Positions 43,716 through 52,928 of a stretch of 64,000 bases of DNA are shown piece after piece. Numbering within the stretch: the first letter of the stretch is position 1; each line of letters opens with the position of its first letter. The DNA is taken from assembly GCA_020060485.1 (NCBI GenBank), contig JAGVAB010000174.1, positions 30,578 to 94,577 on the forward strand. Direction: 5' to 3'. Made by a program: the position numbers and the translations under genes. Below the pieces are notes generated by a model. It was given only the letters and a program-made list of their open reading frames with translations. It made no database searches and was not told where the DNA came from. This DNA comes from Anaerolineales bacterium (GTDB lineage Bacteria > Chloroflexota > Anaerolineae > Anaerolineales > Anaerolineaceae).

Positions 43716-44693
43716 TTACTCTCCCCTGGATAACGTTTCTTGATATAGTTGTAGCACTTTTTTAGCTGACCAGTGTGAATTAAAAGAGAGGATTTTTTCA
43801 ATACCATTGGTACGCTGCAATTTTTCCAGGACAGGCTGGGTTTTTTTTGCGATATCTTGTGGCGTGCGTTCGGCAAGGGAACAAAAAGGGGTATTGGCAA
43901 TGATCTGGGCTACGTCGCCTACATCAACAGAGACGATGGGCAGGTTGCAAGCCATGGCTTCGCGCACGGCAACTGGCGAGCCTTCATAAAGCGAAGTCAA
44001 GACCAGCACATCACAGGCATTCATGTACTGTGCAATGGTTTCCCGCGGCTGGCCGTGAATGGCGATCACCTGTACACCAGGGTCAGTTCGTTGCAGAATT
44101 TGAAGTGCGTCTTTGACGACAGAGAACATTTTCTCTGGCCGTTCAGGGTCCCAAGGGAAGAGGATCAATCTATCCTCCAGCGGCAAACCGAGTTCCTGGC
44201 GGGCTTGTTCTCTGGCATAGGGCTTGAAGATATCTGTGTTGACGCCGAAGGGGATCACGCGGGCGTCATGGCGTTTGCTGACGGCTTTCATTTCCTCTGT
44301 CATGGTGATGACGCGATCTACCCATAGCAGGGATGTGCGGCCGATCAGGCCGTCTGTCCAGTTGACTCCGCCTTTGCCGAGCAGGTCAGAGCCGAGGTAG
44401 GTGGCGATGATGGGATAGCGAAACTGGCAACGGGCCAGAAAGGCACTATGTCCAAAAAAAGTATGTACCAGGTCAAATTTTCTTTTCTGGAAATTCAGGC
44501 AGAACAATTGCCAGGCGGCTTTCAGGAACGAGGGCAGGCTGCCTTTGTCGATGCGCAGCAAATTGACTTGCACACCCAGTGCTTGCAACGACTCCACCTG
44601 ATCCTGCACGCTGGGTGTGCCCGGTGAGTTGGCGGTAGGGTAGACGTTAGTGACAGCCAATACACGGATGGGAACGGTTTTTTTGGTGTTCAT
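43716..44693 (-). CDS. GT-B glycosyltransferase (group 1)
   Basis: 325 residues. The N-terminal domain starts RVLAVTNVYPTANSPGTPSV; the C-terminal domain has LILFPWDPERPEKMF and VLVLTSLYEGSPVAVREAMACNLPIVSVDVGDVAQI, described here by this E-x7-E region of group 1 transferases. It lies tightly between a deacetylase gene and the FemAB-like pair. The start at 44693 is chosen because it lies 7 bp after the deacetylase stop; a longer frame begins at 44732. Confidence 0.85.
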   Translation of the reverse strand: MNTKKTVPIRVLAVTNVYPTANSPGTPSVQDQVESLQALGVQVNLLRIDKGSLPSFLKAAWQLFCLNFQKRKFDLVHTFFGHSAFLARCQFRYPIIATYLGSDLLGKGGVNWTDGLIGRTSLLWVDRVITMTEEMKAVSKRHDARVIPFGVNTDIFKPYAREQARQELGLPLEDRLILFPWDPERPEKMFSVVKDALQILQRTDPGVQVIAIHGQPRETIAQYMNACDVLVLTSLYEGSPVAVREAMACNLPIVSVDVGDVAQIIANTPFCSLAERTPQDIAKKTQPVLEKLQRTNGIEKILSFNSHWSAKKVLQLYQETLSRGE

Positions 44694-44700
44694 CTTGAGA

Positions 44701-45681
44701 TCACCCGCTGATTGATGCAGCGTTCTGGTCAAGGATGAGATTTGCCATCTCTGTCATGGTAACTGAACGCAAGCGGCTATGGGCGATCTCTTCGGCCGCA
44801 AAGGCGAGGATGGCTTCCAATTTTTCAAGGTCCTTGGCGGTGCGAAATTCCCAAGGGTGCGCCCAAAGGTGCACCATTTTTCCTTCCGCCGCAGCTTTTC
44901 GCATCCCTTTGAAAATGCGTTTCAGACGTAATTTATGGAAACCGAGGGCATCCAGGATGGTTTCCATTTGACGGTTGTAGTTGAAAAGATGCTGTGAGCC
45001 GCGCAGGCAGACCAGGCCCTTGGGGTCAATGGCACTGGCGTCGACATCGTACACAGGCAGTCTGGAGAGAGAGAGGATGTGATCAAATGATTCCAGAATG
45101 GGCACCAGCTCATACAGGCGGGGGATGAGGTCGTGTCCCCGGTATGTAAGAAAGCCAGCCTCTTTTACAACATCCAGATGACCAATGGCGTTGCGAGGGA
45201 AGACCATGGAAGTGCCATGCAGATTATGGCGTGCAGCCAGCCGTTTCCATTCGGCAATTTCAAAACGGGCTTCTTCGGCATCCATCTTGGATTCGGTGAA
45301 CACACGATGGGTATAGCCATGGAAGCCGATTTCCTTGGGCTGCGGGCTGGCAAGGATTTGTGAAATTACATCTGCACCATACCAAAGGGGGTGATCGGTG
45401 CCATAGGCTTCATCATAGCTCTGGTATTTGCCCTGCCAGGCCTGAATGGGACAGCGCTGGCAGTATTCACAACGCGCATAGAAAATATGGCCGACAATAG
45501 CCCATGTGGCGGCAATTCCATACTTCTCACACAAGCCCAGGACAGAACGGATGGAATTCCTTTCGCGCTGGCCGTTTGCTGAAAAGATCTCATGGCGTTC
45601 CTGATCCAGGTCAAAGAAACCCACAGAGAGTTCGGTGTCGAGGGAGAAAATAAAGTATCCTGGTTTTGAATGAGATGGCAT
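44701..45681 (-). CDS. Polysaccharide deacetylase-like protein with Cys-rich insert
   Basis: 326 residues. FSLDTELSVGFF holds the Asp-Thr-Glu of a NodB-type metal site, and GFHGYTHRVF the H-G-x-x-H motif. An unusual insert, CEYCQRCPIQAW (near 75-85), has three cysteines spaced CxxCxxC, which suggests bound metal. The C-terminus (LWAHPWEFRT) provides another conserved His. The start at 45681 has AAGGA upstream. It should act on the polysaccharide or its precursor. Confidence 0.8.
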   Translation of the reverse strand: MPSHSKPGYFIFSLDTELSVGFFDLDQERHEIFSANGQRERNSIRSVLGLCEKYGIAATWAIVGHIFYARCEYCQRCPIQAWQGKYQSYDEAYGTDHPLWYGADVISQILASPQPKEIGFHGYTHRVFTESKMDAEEARFEIAEWKRLAARHNLHGTSMVFPRNAIGHLDVVKEAGFLTYRGHDLIPRLYELVPILESFDHILSLSRLPVYDVDASAIDPKGLVCLRGSQHLFNYNRQMETILDALGFHKLRLKRIFKGMRKAAAEGKMVHLWAHPWEFRTAKDLEKLEAILAFAAEEIAHSRLRSVTMTEMANLILDQNAASISG

Positions 45682-45715
45682 ACAATAATTCCTTGGTGTT
45701 GTTGTTTGATCGGCT

Positions 45716-46906
45716 TCACTCGCACGTAAAATCCTGCAAACCTTTTTCAAGAGCATCTTTCAAATGGCGGGCGGCTTCTGTCCAGCTCCAGTGGGCGGCG
45801 GCCTGGATGGCGTGCTGGCTCAAACCGGGCAGCGCATCCCGGGTGAGCCAGATTTTTTCCAGGGCTGTGAGCAGGCTGGCGCTGTCTGCGCCTTCGGCGT
45901 AAAGGGCATAGGGTTGGTCGTGCATGACATCGGTATGGCATGCGATGCGCGTAGCCATTACGGGTAAACCGGCGGCCATATACTCGAAAAGCTTGATGGG
46001 GCTGCTGACCCGGAATTTTTCCTCGTCCGGGAATGGCAGCGCCCCCAGATGGGCTTTTGCCAGCCAAAGTGGAATGTCCTCATGGGGTACGGCATCGTGC
46101 ACGGACAGGGTTGCAGGGTATATCTCGGCAAACGCTTTGAGTTCTTCCTGCTGGGCACCTGCGCCAATGATGGTCAGGTGATAGTTCATGCCTTTTTCGA
46201 CAGCTTGGTTGACGGCTTTGGCAAGGGTTAACAGATTGCGCTCGTAGTGGGTGGAACCAATATAGATCATTTCCAGCGTTCCATTCGGGCTGGGCCATTG
46301 GCGCATACCTGCCGCCGGAGTAAAACGATCCAGGTTGACGCCGGAAGGCCAGCAGCCCCATAGTTTACTGGGGGGGATGTGGATGCTTTCCGCGATGCGC
46401 TGGGTGATGGCTGTTTGGCCGTCTGTCCAGCGATTGGCAGCCCAATTGATGAAATTCAGATAGGATTCTCGCAGCAAACCCTTGAGATGTTGGCGGGTGG
46501 ACTTCTCGGGCATGTAGACCGAGCGAGTATCCAAGACCAGCAAAGGTCTCTTCCTGCGGTGCAGTCTGAGCCAGGGGCGTAATTTGAGCATCCACAAGCC
46601 CGATACCTGATGGAACAAAACCACATCGGCGGGAGGATGCTGATTTTTGATGAATTTCAAAGCTTTCTGGTGAAAGATGTGCTGCCCAAGAAAATAGATA
46701 TCCGGGCTGGGGATGGATTCCACGGCAATGCCGCGAATCTGTTGGGTGCTGTCCGGTGAGCCGGCGATCAGGGTTACATTCCAGCCCAGTTTGCGAAGTT
46801 CATCTGCCGTGTCCAGAAACGTGGCGGCATCCAGCGCGGTGCGCAAGTCATTGGGGGTAACCCAGATCAGGTGCGGCGGGTGGCCATTGATGGGGTTCAT
46901 TGACAT
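45716..46906 (-). CDS. Group 1 glycosyltransferase
   Basis: 396 residues of GT-B type. The C-terminal half has LEMIYIGSTHYERNLL, LTIIGAGAQQEEL and SPIKLFEYMAAGLPVMAT, the last being the E-x7-E-like donor site. The N-terminal domain is acceptor-facing and not assignable. The start follows directly on the stop of the upstream transferase gene (TGAATG), so the genes are coupled. Donor and acceptor are unknown. Confidence 0.87.
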   Translation of the reverse strand: MSMNPINGHPPHLIWVTPNDLRTALDAATFLDTADELRKLGWNVTLIAGSPDSTQQIRGIAVESIPSPDIYFLGQHIFHQKALKFIKNQHPPADVVLFHQVSGLWMLKLRPWLRLHRRKRPLLVLDTRSVYMPEKSTRQHLKGLLRESYLNFINWAANRWTDGQTAITQRIAESIHIPPSKLWGCWPSGVNLDRFTPAAGMRQWPSPNGTLEMIYIGSTHYERNLLTLAKAVNQAVEKGMNYHLTIIGAGAQQEELKAFAEIYPATLSVHDAVPHEDIPLWLAKAHLGALPFPDEEKFRVSSPIKLFEYMAAGLPVMATRIACHTDVMHDQPYALYAEGADSASLLTALEKIWLTRDALPGLSQHAIQAAAHWSWTEAARHLKDALEKGLQDFTCE

Positions 46907-48106
46907 TCAGTCCAGTTGAGAGAAGGTATCCAGTAATTTTTCCGTTATCGCGTCCCAGTCGTAATAATCCACCGCAAATTGACGAGCCTGGCTGGCAATC
47001 TTTTGCCAGGCGGCTTCATCTTGCAATAGACGCACAGCCTGGTCGGCAAAGGTTTGAGGGTCATCCCCAATCAGGATATTTTCTCCATCCTTCACTGCAA
47101 TACCTTCTGCGCCCACAGAGGTCGAAACGACTGGACGTCCCAAGGCCATCGACTCGAGGATCTTAAGGCGGGTGCCGCCCCCGGCGCGCAGGGGAATGAC
47201 GCACACGCTGCTCTGCTGGTAATACGGTCGCACATCTTCCACGCGGCCGGTAACGTGCACAAACTCGTTTTGTAGATCGTAAACTTCTGGTAAGGGCTGG
47301 TTACCGACGATCCAGAATTCCACATCCGGGATTTCCTGTTGAATGAGGGGTAGGATTTCTTCGCAAAAATAGGTGGCGGCATCCACATTGGGGCGATAGC
47401 CCATGTTGCCGACGTAGATCAGATGTTTATATCCCTCTGGGGGTGGGAGCAGCACCTGAAACTCTTTGGTATCCACACCATTGGGTATGCTGGCTATCCT
47501 AAGCCGGGGATTTTGGGAGAGGAGCAGATCGCGGTCAATATCCGACATGGTGATGTTCAGATTAAATTTGGCAGCGTAATTTGGCTCCCAGGTGCGCATC
47601 ATGCGGCTGTAAAACCAGAGGCGCAGTTTACGCAGTTTCTTGGTTTCAATGCGGTAGATACGATCATATTGACGATAGGCAATGTCGATGAAGGTCAATA
47701 CTTTTTTGCCCCGCCAGTCAGACGGGATAGCTTCCTGATAGCGGGCCATATAAGAATCTTCGATCTGGATCACGTCGAAACCAATCCGGTTGACAAGATC
47801 ACGGATGGCAGCCAGCATGAGGGCCGATTCATATAAGCGCAATTCCGGGGGCGTGCCTTGCAGCAGAAATTGAAGGGCTTGCAGGGGTCTGGCAATGGCG
47901 CTGAAGTCTCTAAAAGGGATAAGAATGACATCCTGACAGATGTTTTGCAGCGGGCCAAGATCTACCGGGAGTTGATCTTCATCCACGAGAGCAAGCAGCC
48001 AGACCTCGTTTTTTTGAGCAATGCGTTTAAGCAAGTTGAAATTGCGGATCGGGTGGCCGGCGATCGGTGGATATGGAAGGGTGTTGGTTATCATTAAGAA
48101 ACGCAT
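46907..48106 (-). CDS. Group 1 glycosyltransferase
   Basis: 399 residues of GT-B type. It starts MRFLMITNTLPYPP, the usual opening beta strand, and has HLIYVGNMGYRPNVDA and RLKILESMALGRPVVSTSVGAEGI in the donor domain. AAAGGAACC lies upstream of the ATG at 48106; the frame can be read from 48274 inside the flippase gene and is rejected. It follows the flippase stop by 16 bases. Such transferases with an N-terminal MITN start are common in exopolysaccharide loci. Confidence 0.88.
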   Translation of the reverse strand: MRFLMITNTLPYPPIAGHPIRNFNLLKRIAQKNEVWLLALVDEDQLPVDLGPLQNICQDVILIPFRDFSAIARPLQALQFLLQGTPPELRLYESALMLAAIRDLVNRIGFDVIQIEDSYMARYQEAIPSDWRGKKVLTFIDIAYRQYDRIYRIETKKLRKLRLWFYSRMMRTWEPNYAAKFNLNITMSDIDRDLLLSQNPRLRIASIPNGVDTKEFQVLLPPPEGYKHLIYVGNMGYRPNVDAATYFCEEILPLIQQEIPDVEFWIVGNQPLPEVYDLQNEFVHVTGRVEDVRPYYQQSSVCVIPLRAGGGTRLKILESMALGRPVVSTSVGAEGIAVKDGENILIGDDPQTFADQAVRLLQDEAAWQKIASQARQFAVDYYDWDAITEKLLDTFSQLD

Positions 48107-48122
48107 ACCAGGGTTCCTTTGA

Positions 48123-49613
48123 TTATTGGTTTGCAGCCTTTTTTGCGTGCAAGCGGTTGTTCCACAGGGTCTTCGTTTCCCGTACCAGGGTGGTGGCATC
48201 ACGCAGTGAAACCACAGATGTGGCAATGGAGAACACGAAATATAAAACAAAAGCAATGATCTTGAGCAGCACATTCTCAGGAAACAGGAAATTCACAGGA
48301 ATATACAGTGCCAGAAAGATGAGAAAAGGTTTCAGAAAAGAGGCAAATTTTGCGGACACATCTTTGCGGCGCAGGAAGTACATATTGATCGGGTTGACGA
48401 GAGACGTGCCAATGATGGTGGAAAGGGCTGCCCCGGAAATCCCCAGTGGTGGAATGAGCAGGGCAAAGCTGCCCAACGTTACCACGGTGCGCAGGATGTT
48501 GATCAACGGCGGTTTGCTGGATTCACCCACTGCCACCAGAGAATAGCCCAGGGTATTGTCGATGATGGTCAGAGTCAGGGCGATCATGAGAATGTAGAAA
48601 GCCGGCACACTGGGCAGGTATTCGGGAGAGAAGAGCATGACGATGATCTCTTCTCCAAAAAGAAAGGCGATCAGGCTGCCCATGATGCCAAAGAAAGCGA
48701 TCAGGCGAGTGGAATGATTTAGCATTTGCGAGGCTTCTTTTTTCCTGCCAGTGCCAAACAAGTTGGACAGGAAGGGGAAATAGACCTGGCGGAAGGCGTT
48801 GTAGAGCATTTCCAGGCTGTCGGGGATCTTGCGGGCGATCTCGTAAAAAGCAATCTGGGCCGGGCCCAGTAGAGCGCCAATGATAAAAGTGCCAGCCTGA
48901 TTGAAGATGAAATCCAGAATGTAATTGGCATACAAGGGCAGGCCAAAGCGCAGCATGCGTTTTAATTTGGTCAGGCTGAATTCAAAGCGAAAGGCGATCT
49001 TTGCGGTCAGGAAAGAATAGAGCAGACCGACGCTGCGAGAGATGAGGCGAACGAAAATGAGCCCCATAATGCCCAGTTGAAAATAGCCCACCAGTGTGAG
49101 CAGTGAAAGAAAATTGGTGACACTGATAATGAAATCGACCAGGGCGATATTTCTGAACTGGAACAGTCCCTCCAGCACGGACTGGTAAAGCTGGATCAGG
49201 CTTTCGACCAGAATGAAGATGGGCACATAGAACAACAAGTCGGTGTAAAGAGAAGCACCAAAAAAGTCAAACAGCACTTGTTTGCCCAGCAGCGCCAAAA
49301 CAGATCCGATCAACGCGGCTGCAACCCGAAAAATGATTGAAGTGTTCAGGATCAGGCTTTTTTCGGCTTTGTCTTCATTGCTGGCGATAAATTGGGTTAC
49401 TGTCAAGCTCAGACCGAGATCAGTCAAACCCACCATGAAACTGACGATGAGCTGTACCAGCACAAAAACGCCATACTCTTCGGCAGGCACCCAGCGGGTG
49501 ATCAGCATCAGGCCGACAAAGCCGGAAGTGATCACGAACATGGAGCCTATACCGGTGGAGAGTGTGCCAGAAAGAAACCTGGACAGGATCGGTTCTGCGG
49601 GGCGTTCTTCCAT
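48123..49613 (-). CDS. Polysaccharide flippase (Wzx-like)
   Basis: 496 residues with about 14 hydrophobic segments; family signatures include FVLVQLIVSFMVGLTDLG near the N-terminus and YANYILDFIFNQAGTFIIGALLG in the centre. It should move the undecaprenyl-linked repeat unit across the membrane before polymerisation. It lies directly after the sugar transferase gene (3-bp gap) and before a glycosyltransferase. With a Wzy-like protein at 55449 and a Wzz-like protein at 54102, it indicates Wzx/Wzy-dependent export. Confidence 0.88.
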   Translation of the reverse strand: MEERPAEPILSRFLSGTLSTGIGSMFVITSGFVGLMLITRWVPAEEYGVFVLVQLIVSFMVGLTDLGLSLTVTQFIASNEDKAEKSLILNTSIIFRVAAALIGSVLALLGKQVLFDFFGASLYTDLLFYVPIFILVESLIQLYQSVLEGLFQFRNIALVDFIISVTNFLSLLTLVGYFQLGIMGLIFVRLISRSVGLLYSFLTAKIAFRFEFSLTKLKRMLRFGLPLYANYILDFIFNQAGTFIIGALLGPAQIAFYEIARKIPDSLEMLYNAFRQVYFPFLSNLFGTGRKKEASQMLNHSTRLIAFFGIMGSLIAFLFGEEIIVMLFSPEYLPSVPAFYILMIALTLTIIDNTLGYSLVAVGESSKPPLINILRTVVTLGSFALLIPPLGISGAALSTIIGTSLVNPINMYFLRRKDVSAKFASFLKPFLIFLALYIPVNFLFPENVLLKIIAFVLYFVFSIATSVVSLRDATTLVRETKTLWNNRLHAKKAANQ

Positions 49614-49616
49614 GAA

Positions 49617-50357
49617 TTACCCGGCACCTTTTTTGGAAAGCACTGCAGGCAAGGTTTTCAACAGGATCTGGAAATTCAATTTCAGCGATTGATTGCGAAT
49701 ATAGCGGATATCCAGACGAAGCTGACTGTCGAAAGATGCCGAACTGCGCTCGCTCACCTGCCACAAACCGGTCACGCCGGGCAGAGTGGTCAGGCGTTCA
49801 CTGTGCCAGAGGTTGTATTGATCGGCTTCATAGATGGGCACCGGGCGAGGCCCAACCAGGCTCATTTCACCTTTAATGACATTGAACACCTGGGGGAGTT
49901 CGTCAATGCTGGTTCTGCGGATGAATTTGCCAACCCGGGTGATGCGCGGATCGTCTTTCAACTTGTAAGACTCTTCCCCTTCTAAATCACCATTGGCATA
50001 AGCCAGGATTTGCTTGATGTGAAGTTTTTCATCAGCATCGTTGCGCATGGAACGGAATTTGTAAATCTCAAAGATTTTGCCATCCAAGCCAACCCGCTTT
50101 TGTTTGAAAAATGCCGGGCCTGGGGAATCGATGCGGATGGCAATGGCAGTGATCAACAACAGGGGTGAGATGACAATCGTACCAGGGATGGTGAGCAGGA
50201 GATCAAAAGCCCGTTTTTGCCAGGAACGGTTGAATTTCCTTGCTCTGGAAATGGTTTGAATATCAGTATTGGCGCCAAAAGATGCCAATCGGCCGGGGGT
50301 GATTTTATTTGCCTTGACCATGGTGGTCTCCTTGTTCATGCTCTTTGTATTCATCAT
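49617..50357 (-). CDS. Priming sugar transferase (undecaprenyl-phosphate sugar-1-phosphate transferase)
   Basis: 246 residues of the bacterial sugar transferase family. A single membrane segment (about 55-80, [17 protein letters not shown] type) precedes the catalytic domain with [47 protein letters not shown] and [17 protein letters not shown] sequence (given as the final conserved part: PGVTGLWQV). It loads the first sugar phosphate onto the lipid carrier and so starts repeat-unit synthesis. The start overlaps the preceding gene by ATGATG. The lack of extra N-terminal membrane segments suggests the short form. Confidence 0.93.
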   Translation of the reverse strand: MMNTKSMNKETTMVKANKITPGRLASFGANTDIQTISRARKFNRSWQKRAFDLLLTIPGTIVISPLLLITAIAIRIDSPGPAFFKQKRVGLDGKIFEIYKFRSMRNDADEKLHIKQILAYANGDLEGEESYKLKDDPRITRVGKFIRRTSIDELPQVFNVIKGEMSLVGPRPVPIYEADQYNLWHSERLTTLPGVTGLWQVSERSSASFDSQLRLDIRYIRNQSLKLNFQILLKTLPAVLSKKGAG

Positions 50358-51460
50358 TGAGGCAGGGTGTAATCCGGGCCAATACGCTGCGTGCTAATGG
50401 CAGCATCATCGATGAAGATCGTTGAAGGACTTGGTCTGATACTATTGGTGTAGTGGTTCACGCTCCAGTATACGGTATTGTTTTTTAAGGTAGTAGTAAC
50501 ATTGGTCAATTTGAAGATTTCAACGCCGTCTTGCCAAACAATAACTTCCCCGGAATTGTTGCTGGCTTTTTTATAGTAAGCTTCAATTTGAACCCATTTA
50601 TTGGTTGGCAGGTTTTTAATATTCTGGCGATAGATGATCTTTCCATTAATATCCGGGCGATAGAAAAGGCTTAAGGCCAACTCCCCGTTGCTTTTTTCTC
50701 CCAAATCGAGCGAATACATGGGCACACTGTTATCTGTGTTTCCATCACTGGTGGATTTCCATTGCCAGATATTCCACCATTCCTGGGGACGTGTGCCAGT
50801 GGGAATATAGTACCATGCGGAATAATAATAGCCCTGATTGGGAAGCTGGTCCCAATAGAAAAGATAGGCAGCAAAGTCTCCGCTGCGCGATGACCCCTGG
50901 GTGTCGATGGTCAATCCCACGGCATATTTTCCGCTGTGGACAGGCGAGGTAACCATGCTGTAATAGGCGCTTTGGCCTTGCTGGATAAAATCACCATGCT
51001 CCTTCCATTCGCGCAGATCGCCAGTTTCGTGGGTGGCTTTCCAAACGATGGCGGAAGATTTGGATTGGGAAGATTGGTCTGGAGAGTCGGCGTTCATTTG
51101 TGTTATTGACGCGTGAGAAGATTCGCTGTCAAGGTTTTCTTGCGAATTGTCAGATTGGGATAACACGCCAGGGTCTGTTGGGTTTTCCCCATCAGGTGGT
51201 TCAGCCGTTTGGAAAACGATCGTATTAAGGATCGGCGTTCTGGTAGGTGGCAAGGTTTGGCTGGGCCGCTTAGTGTTAGTCTCAAAGGCGGTTGAGGGCA
51301 TGGTTGTTTTCAGGGAACCTTGTGCGGCATTTACAACCGGGTTTGAGGCAGGTTCAATGCTCTGCGCAGCTAATGCTTTCATCGCTGGCCGGCAACCGGT
51401 TAGTAGTAGAAGTGCTCCCAGAGATATCAATAATAAAAACCTGGGTGTAAGCTTGAACAT
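50354..51460 (-). CDS. Lipoprotein with polysaccharide-lyase-like domain
   Basis: 368 residues. A lipoprotein signal peptide ends in the lipobox LLTGC (Cys at about 22). A Ser/Thr/Pro-rich linker runs to about residue 140, and a C-terminal jelly-roll-like domain (about 140-365) with YYYSAWYYIPTG, WWNIWQWKS and KNNTVYWSVNHYTN resembles the heparin-lyase I-like family. Anchored outside, it could cut or bind the exported polysaccharide. It is the first gene of the minus-strand operon. Whether it has enzymatic activity is uncertain, since catalytic residues cannot be assigned by eye. Confidence 0.75.
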   Translation of the reverse strand: MFKLTPRFLLLISLGALLLLTGCRPAMKALAAQSIEPASNPVVNAAQGSLKTTMPSTAFETNTKRPSQTLPPTRTPILNTIVFQTAEPPDGENPTDPGVLSQSDNSQENLDSESSHASITQMNADSPDQSSQSKSSAIVWKATHETGDLREWKEHGDFIQQGQSAYYSMVTSPVHSGKYAVGLTIDTQGSSRSGDFAAYLFYWDQLPNQGYYYSAWYYIPTGTRPQEWWNIWQWKSTSDGNTDNSVPMYSLDLGEKSNGELALSLFYRPDINGKIIYRQNIKNLPTNKWVQIEAYYKKASNNSGEVIVWQDGVEIFKLTNVTTTLKNNTVYWSVNHYTNSIRPSPSTIFIDDAAISTQRIGPDYTLPQ

Positions 51461-51476
51461 TCAGTGTCCCTTCTCT

Positions 51477-51498
51477 TGTTCATTAATACACGAACAAT
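51477..51498. promoter_or_regulatory. Inverted repeat upstream of the minus-strand polysaccharide operon
   Basis: TTGTTC (51477-51482) and GAACAA (51493-51498) separated by 10 bases lie just before the start of the lipoprotein gene. The size fits an operator, but no -10/-35 pair was clearly matched to it. The regulator is unknown. Confidence 0.3.
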
Positions 51499-51893
51499 AT
51501 TACTTTATATTACCATTTTACGCTGAATTGTGGATAGATTCAATCCACAAATTTGAAAGGTGTCCGAACAATTTTTAGCTGGCAGGCTTGGAAAAACAAG
51601 CTGGTTGTGAAAAAAGTGAAATGTTGGCCGGGTTTATTTGGACTATTTGTGTCGAAATAGTATTTGTAGTATAATCTAAAAAAGAATATTACATATTCGT
51701 GCTCCTTTTAGCCACATGCATTCTTGGACATGTTATAGAATAAGGTCAAATAACAATGGTTCAAGGGGAGTGAATTGACAAATTTGACATGGCATTGCAC
51801 ATCCATTGTTCCGCGAAATTAGCTCTGGTTTTAAAGTAGAGAACATTCTTGCAAAGCTGCGAACATAGTAGAAAAAAAGGAGCGAAAAAGCAT
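51499..51893. other. A/T-rich divergent control region between the two polysaccharide operons
   Basis: About 400 bases without a gene. It contains the rightward promoter listed separately and, near 51776, TTGACA-like repeats without a matching -10. A leftward promoter is expected but not assigned. The leader of the rightward operon would be long (about 210 bases). Confidence 0.4.
51647..51675 (+). promoter_or_regulatory. Promoter of the WbpB/WbpE-like operon
   Basis: TTGTGT (51647-51652), a 17-base spacer and TATAAT (51670-51675). Confidence 0.6.
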
Positions 51894-52916
51894 ATGAAAA
51901 AAGAGGGGTTTGCTGTTATAGGCACTGGCTATTGGGGCGGCAATTATGTCAGATTACTGTCTCAACTGCCTGAGACCGAATTGTTGGCTATCGTTGATGT
52001 GTCGCAAGAACGGCTGGACGCCTTTGGTACGCGTTTCCCGGATGTTGCTAAATATCAAGATATTGACCCGATCCTCGCACGTGAAGAGATTGGGTCTGTT
52101 GTTGTGTGTACCAATCCTGGCTCGCATTTTGATGTGACCAAACGCTTGCTGCAATCCGGCAAACATGTGCTGGTTGAGAAACCGATGACCTTGGAGGCAG
52201 ATACCTCACAGATTTTGGTTAACATCGCAAAAGAAAAAGGTTTAACGCTGATGGTGGGGCATATCTTCCTGTACCATCCTGCCGTTGAGAAAATGAAGTC
52301 CCATATCCTCAGCGGGGATTTGGGAGACGTGCACTACCTGTATTCACAGCGCACCAATCTTGGGCCGATCCGCAAGGATGTGAATGCGTTGTGGGATTTG
52401 GCCCCGCATGACATTTCAATCTTCAACTATTTACTGGATAGCCAGCCGATATGGGTCAGTGCAGTGGGGGCCAGGTTCTTGAGCAATTATTCAGAAGATG
52501 CCGGGTTCATTGTGCTTGGGTACCAAAATGGCGTGCTGGGCAATATCCATGTAAGCTGGGCAGACCCGCACAAGGTTAGGGAAGTGGTTGCAGTAGGGTC
52601 GAAACAGCGCATTTCTTTCAATGACACCTCTCCGGATGAGAAAGTGCGTGTGTTTGAAAAAGGGGTGGCAGCATCGGCAACGGCTTATGCCGATTATGGC
52701 GAATACCAACTGTTGATCCGCGATGGGGATGTGATCAGCCCGAAGATAGCGGCTGTGGAGCCTTTGAAAAGCGAAGTGATGCATTTCATCGAGTGTGTAC
52801 ACAACGGAACACAGCCGCTCACAGATGGCGAAAATGGTCTGTCTGTGGTCAGGATCATGGAAGCAGTCAACGTGTCCGTTCAAAAGAATGGCACTCCGGT
52901 CTATTTGAAATACTAA
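51894..52916 (+). CDS. Gfo/Idh/MocA oxidoreductase, WbpB-like
   Basis: 340 residues. The N-terminal Rossmann fold has AVIGTGYWGGNYVR, the dinucleotide motif, and VEKPMTLE, the conserved EKP lysine. LAPHDISIFNYLL carries the usual catalytic His. Members with this spelling oxidise the 3-OH of UDP-GlcNAc-uronic acid (WbpB/WlbA) so that an aminotransferase can act; the next gene is such an aminotransferase. The start at 51894 (MKKEGFAV) follows AAAGGAGCG; the longer frame from 51849 is rejected. It heads a plus-strand operon. A UDP-GlcNAc 6-dehydrogenase (WbpA) would be needed and is not in the window. Confidence 0.87.
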   Translation: MKKEGFAVIGTGYWGGNYVRLLSQLPETELLAIVDVSQERLDAFGTRFPDVAKYQDIDPILAREEIGSVVVCTNPGSHFDVTKRLLQSGKHVLVEKPMTLEADTSQILVNIAKEKGLTLMVGHIFLYHPAVEKMKSHILSGDLGDVHYLYSQRTNLGPIRKDVNALWDLAPHDISIFNYLLDSQPIWVSAVGARFLSNYSEDAGFIVLGYQNGVLGNIHVSWADPHKVREVVAVGSKQRISFNDTSPDEKVRVFEKGVAASATAYADYGEYQLLIRDGDVISPKIAAVEPLKSEVMHFIECVHNGTQPLTDGENGLSVVRIMEAVNVSVQKNGTPVYLKY

Positions 52917-52928
52917 GAGGGAATCTAT

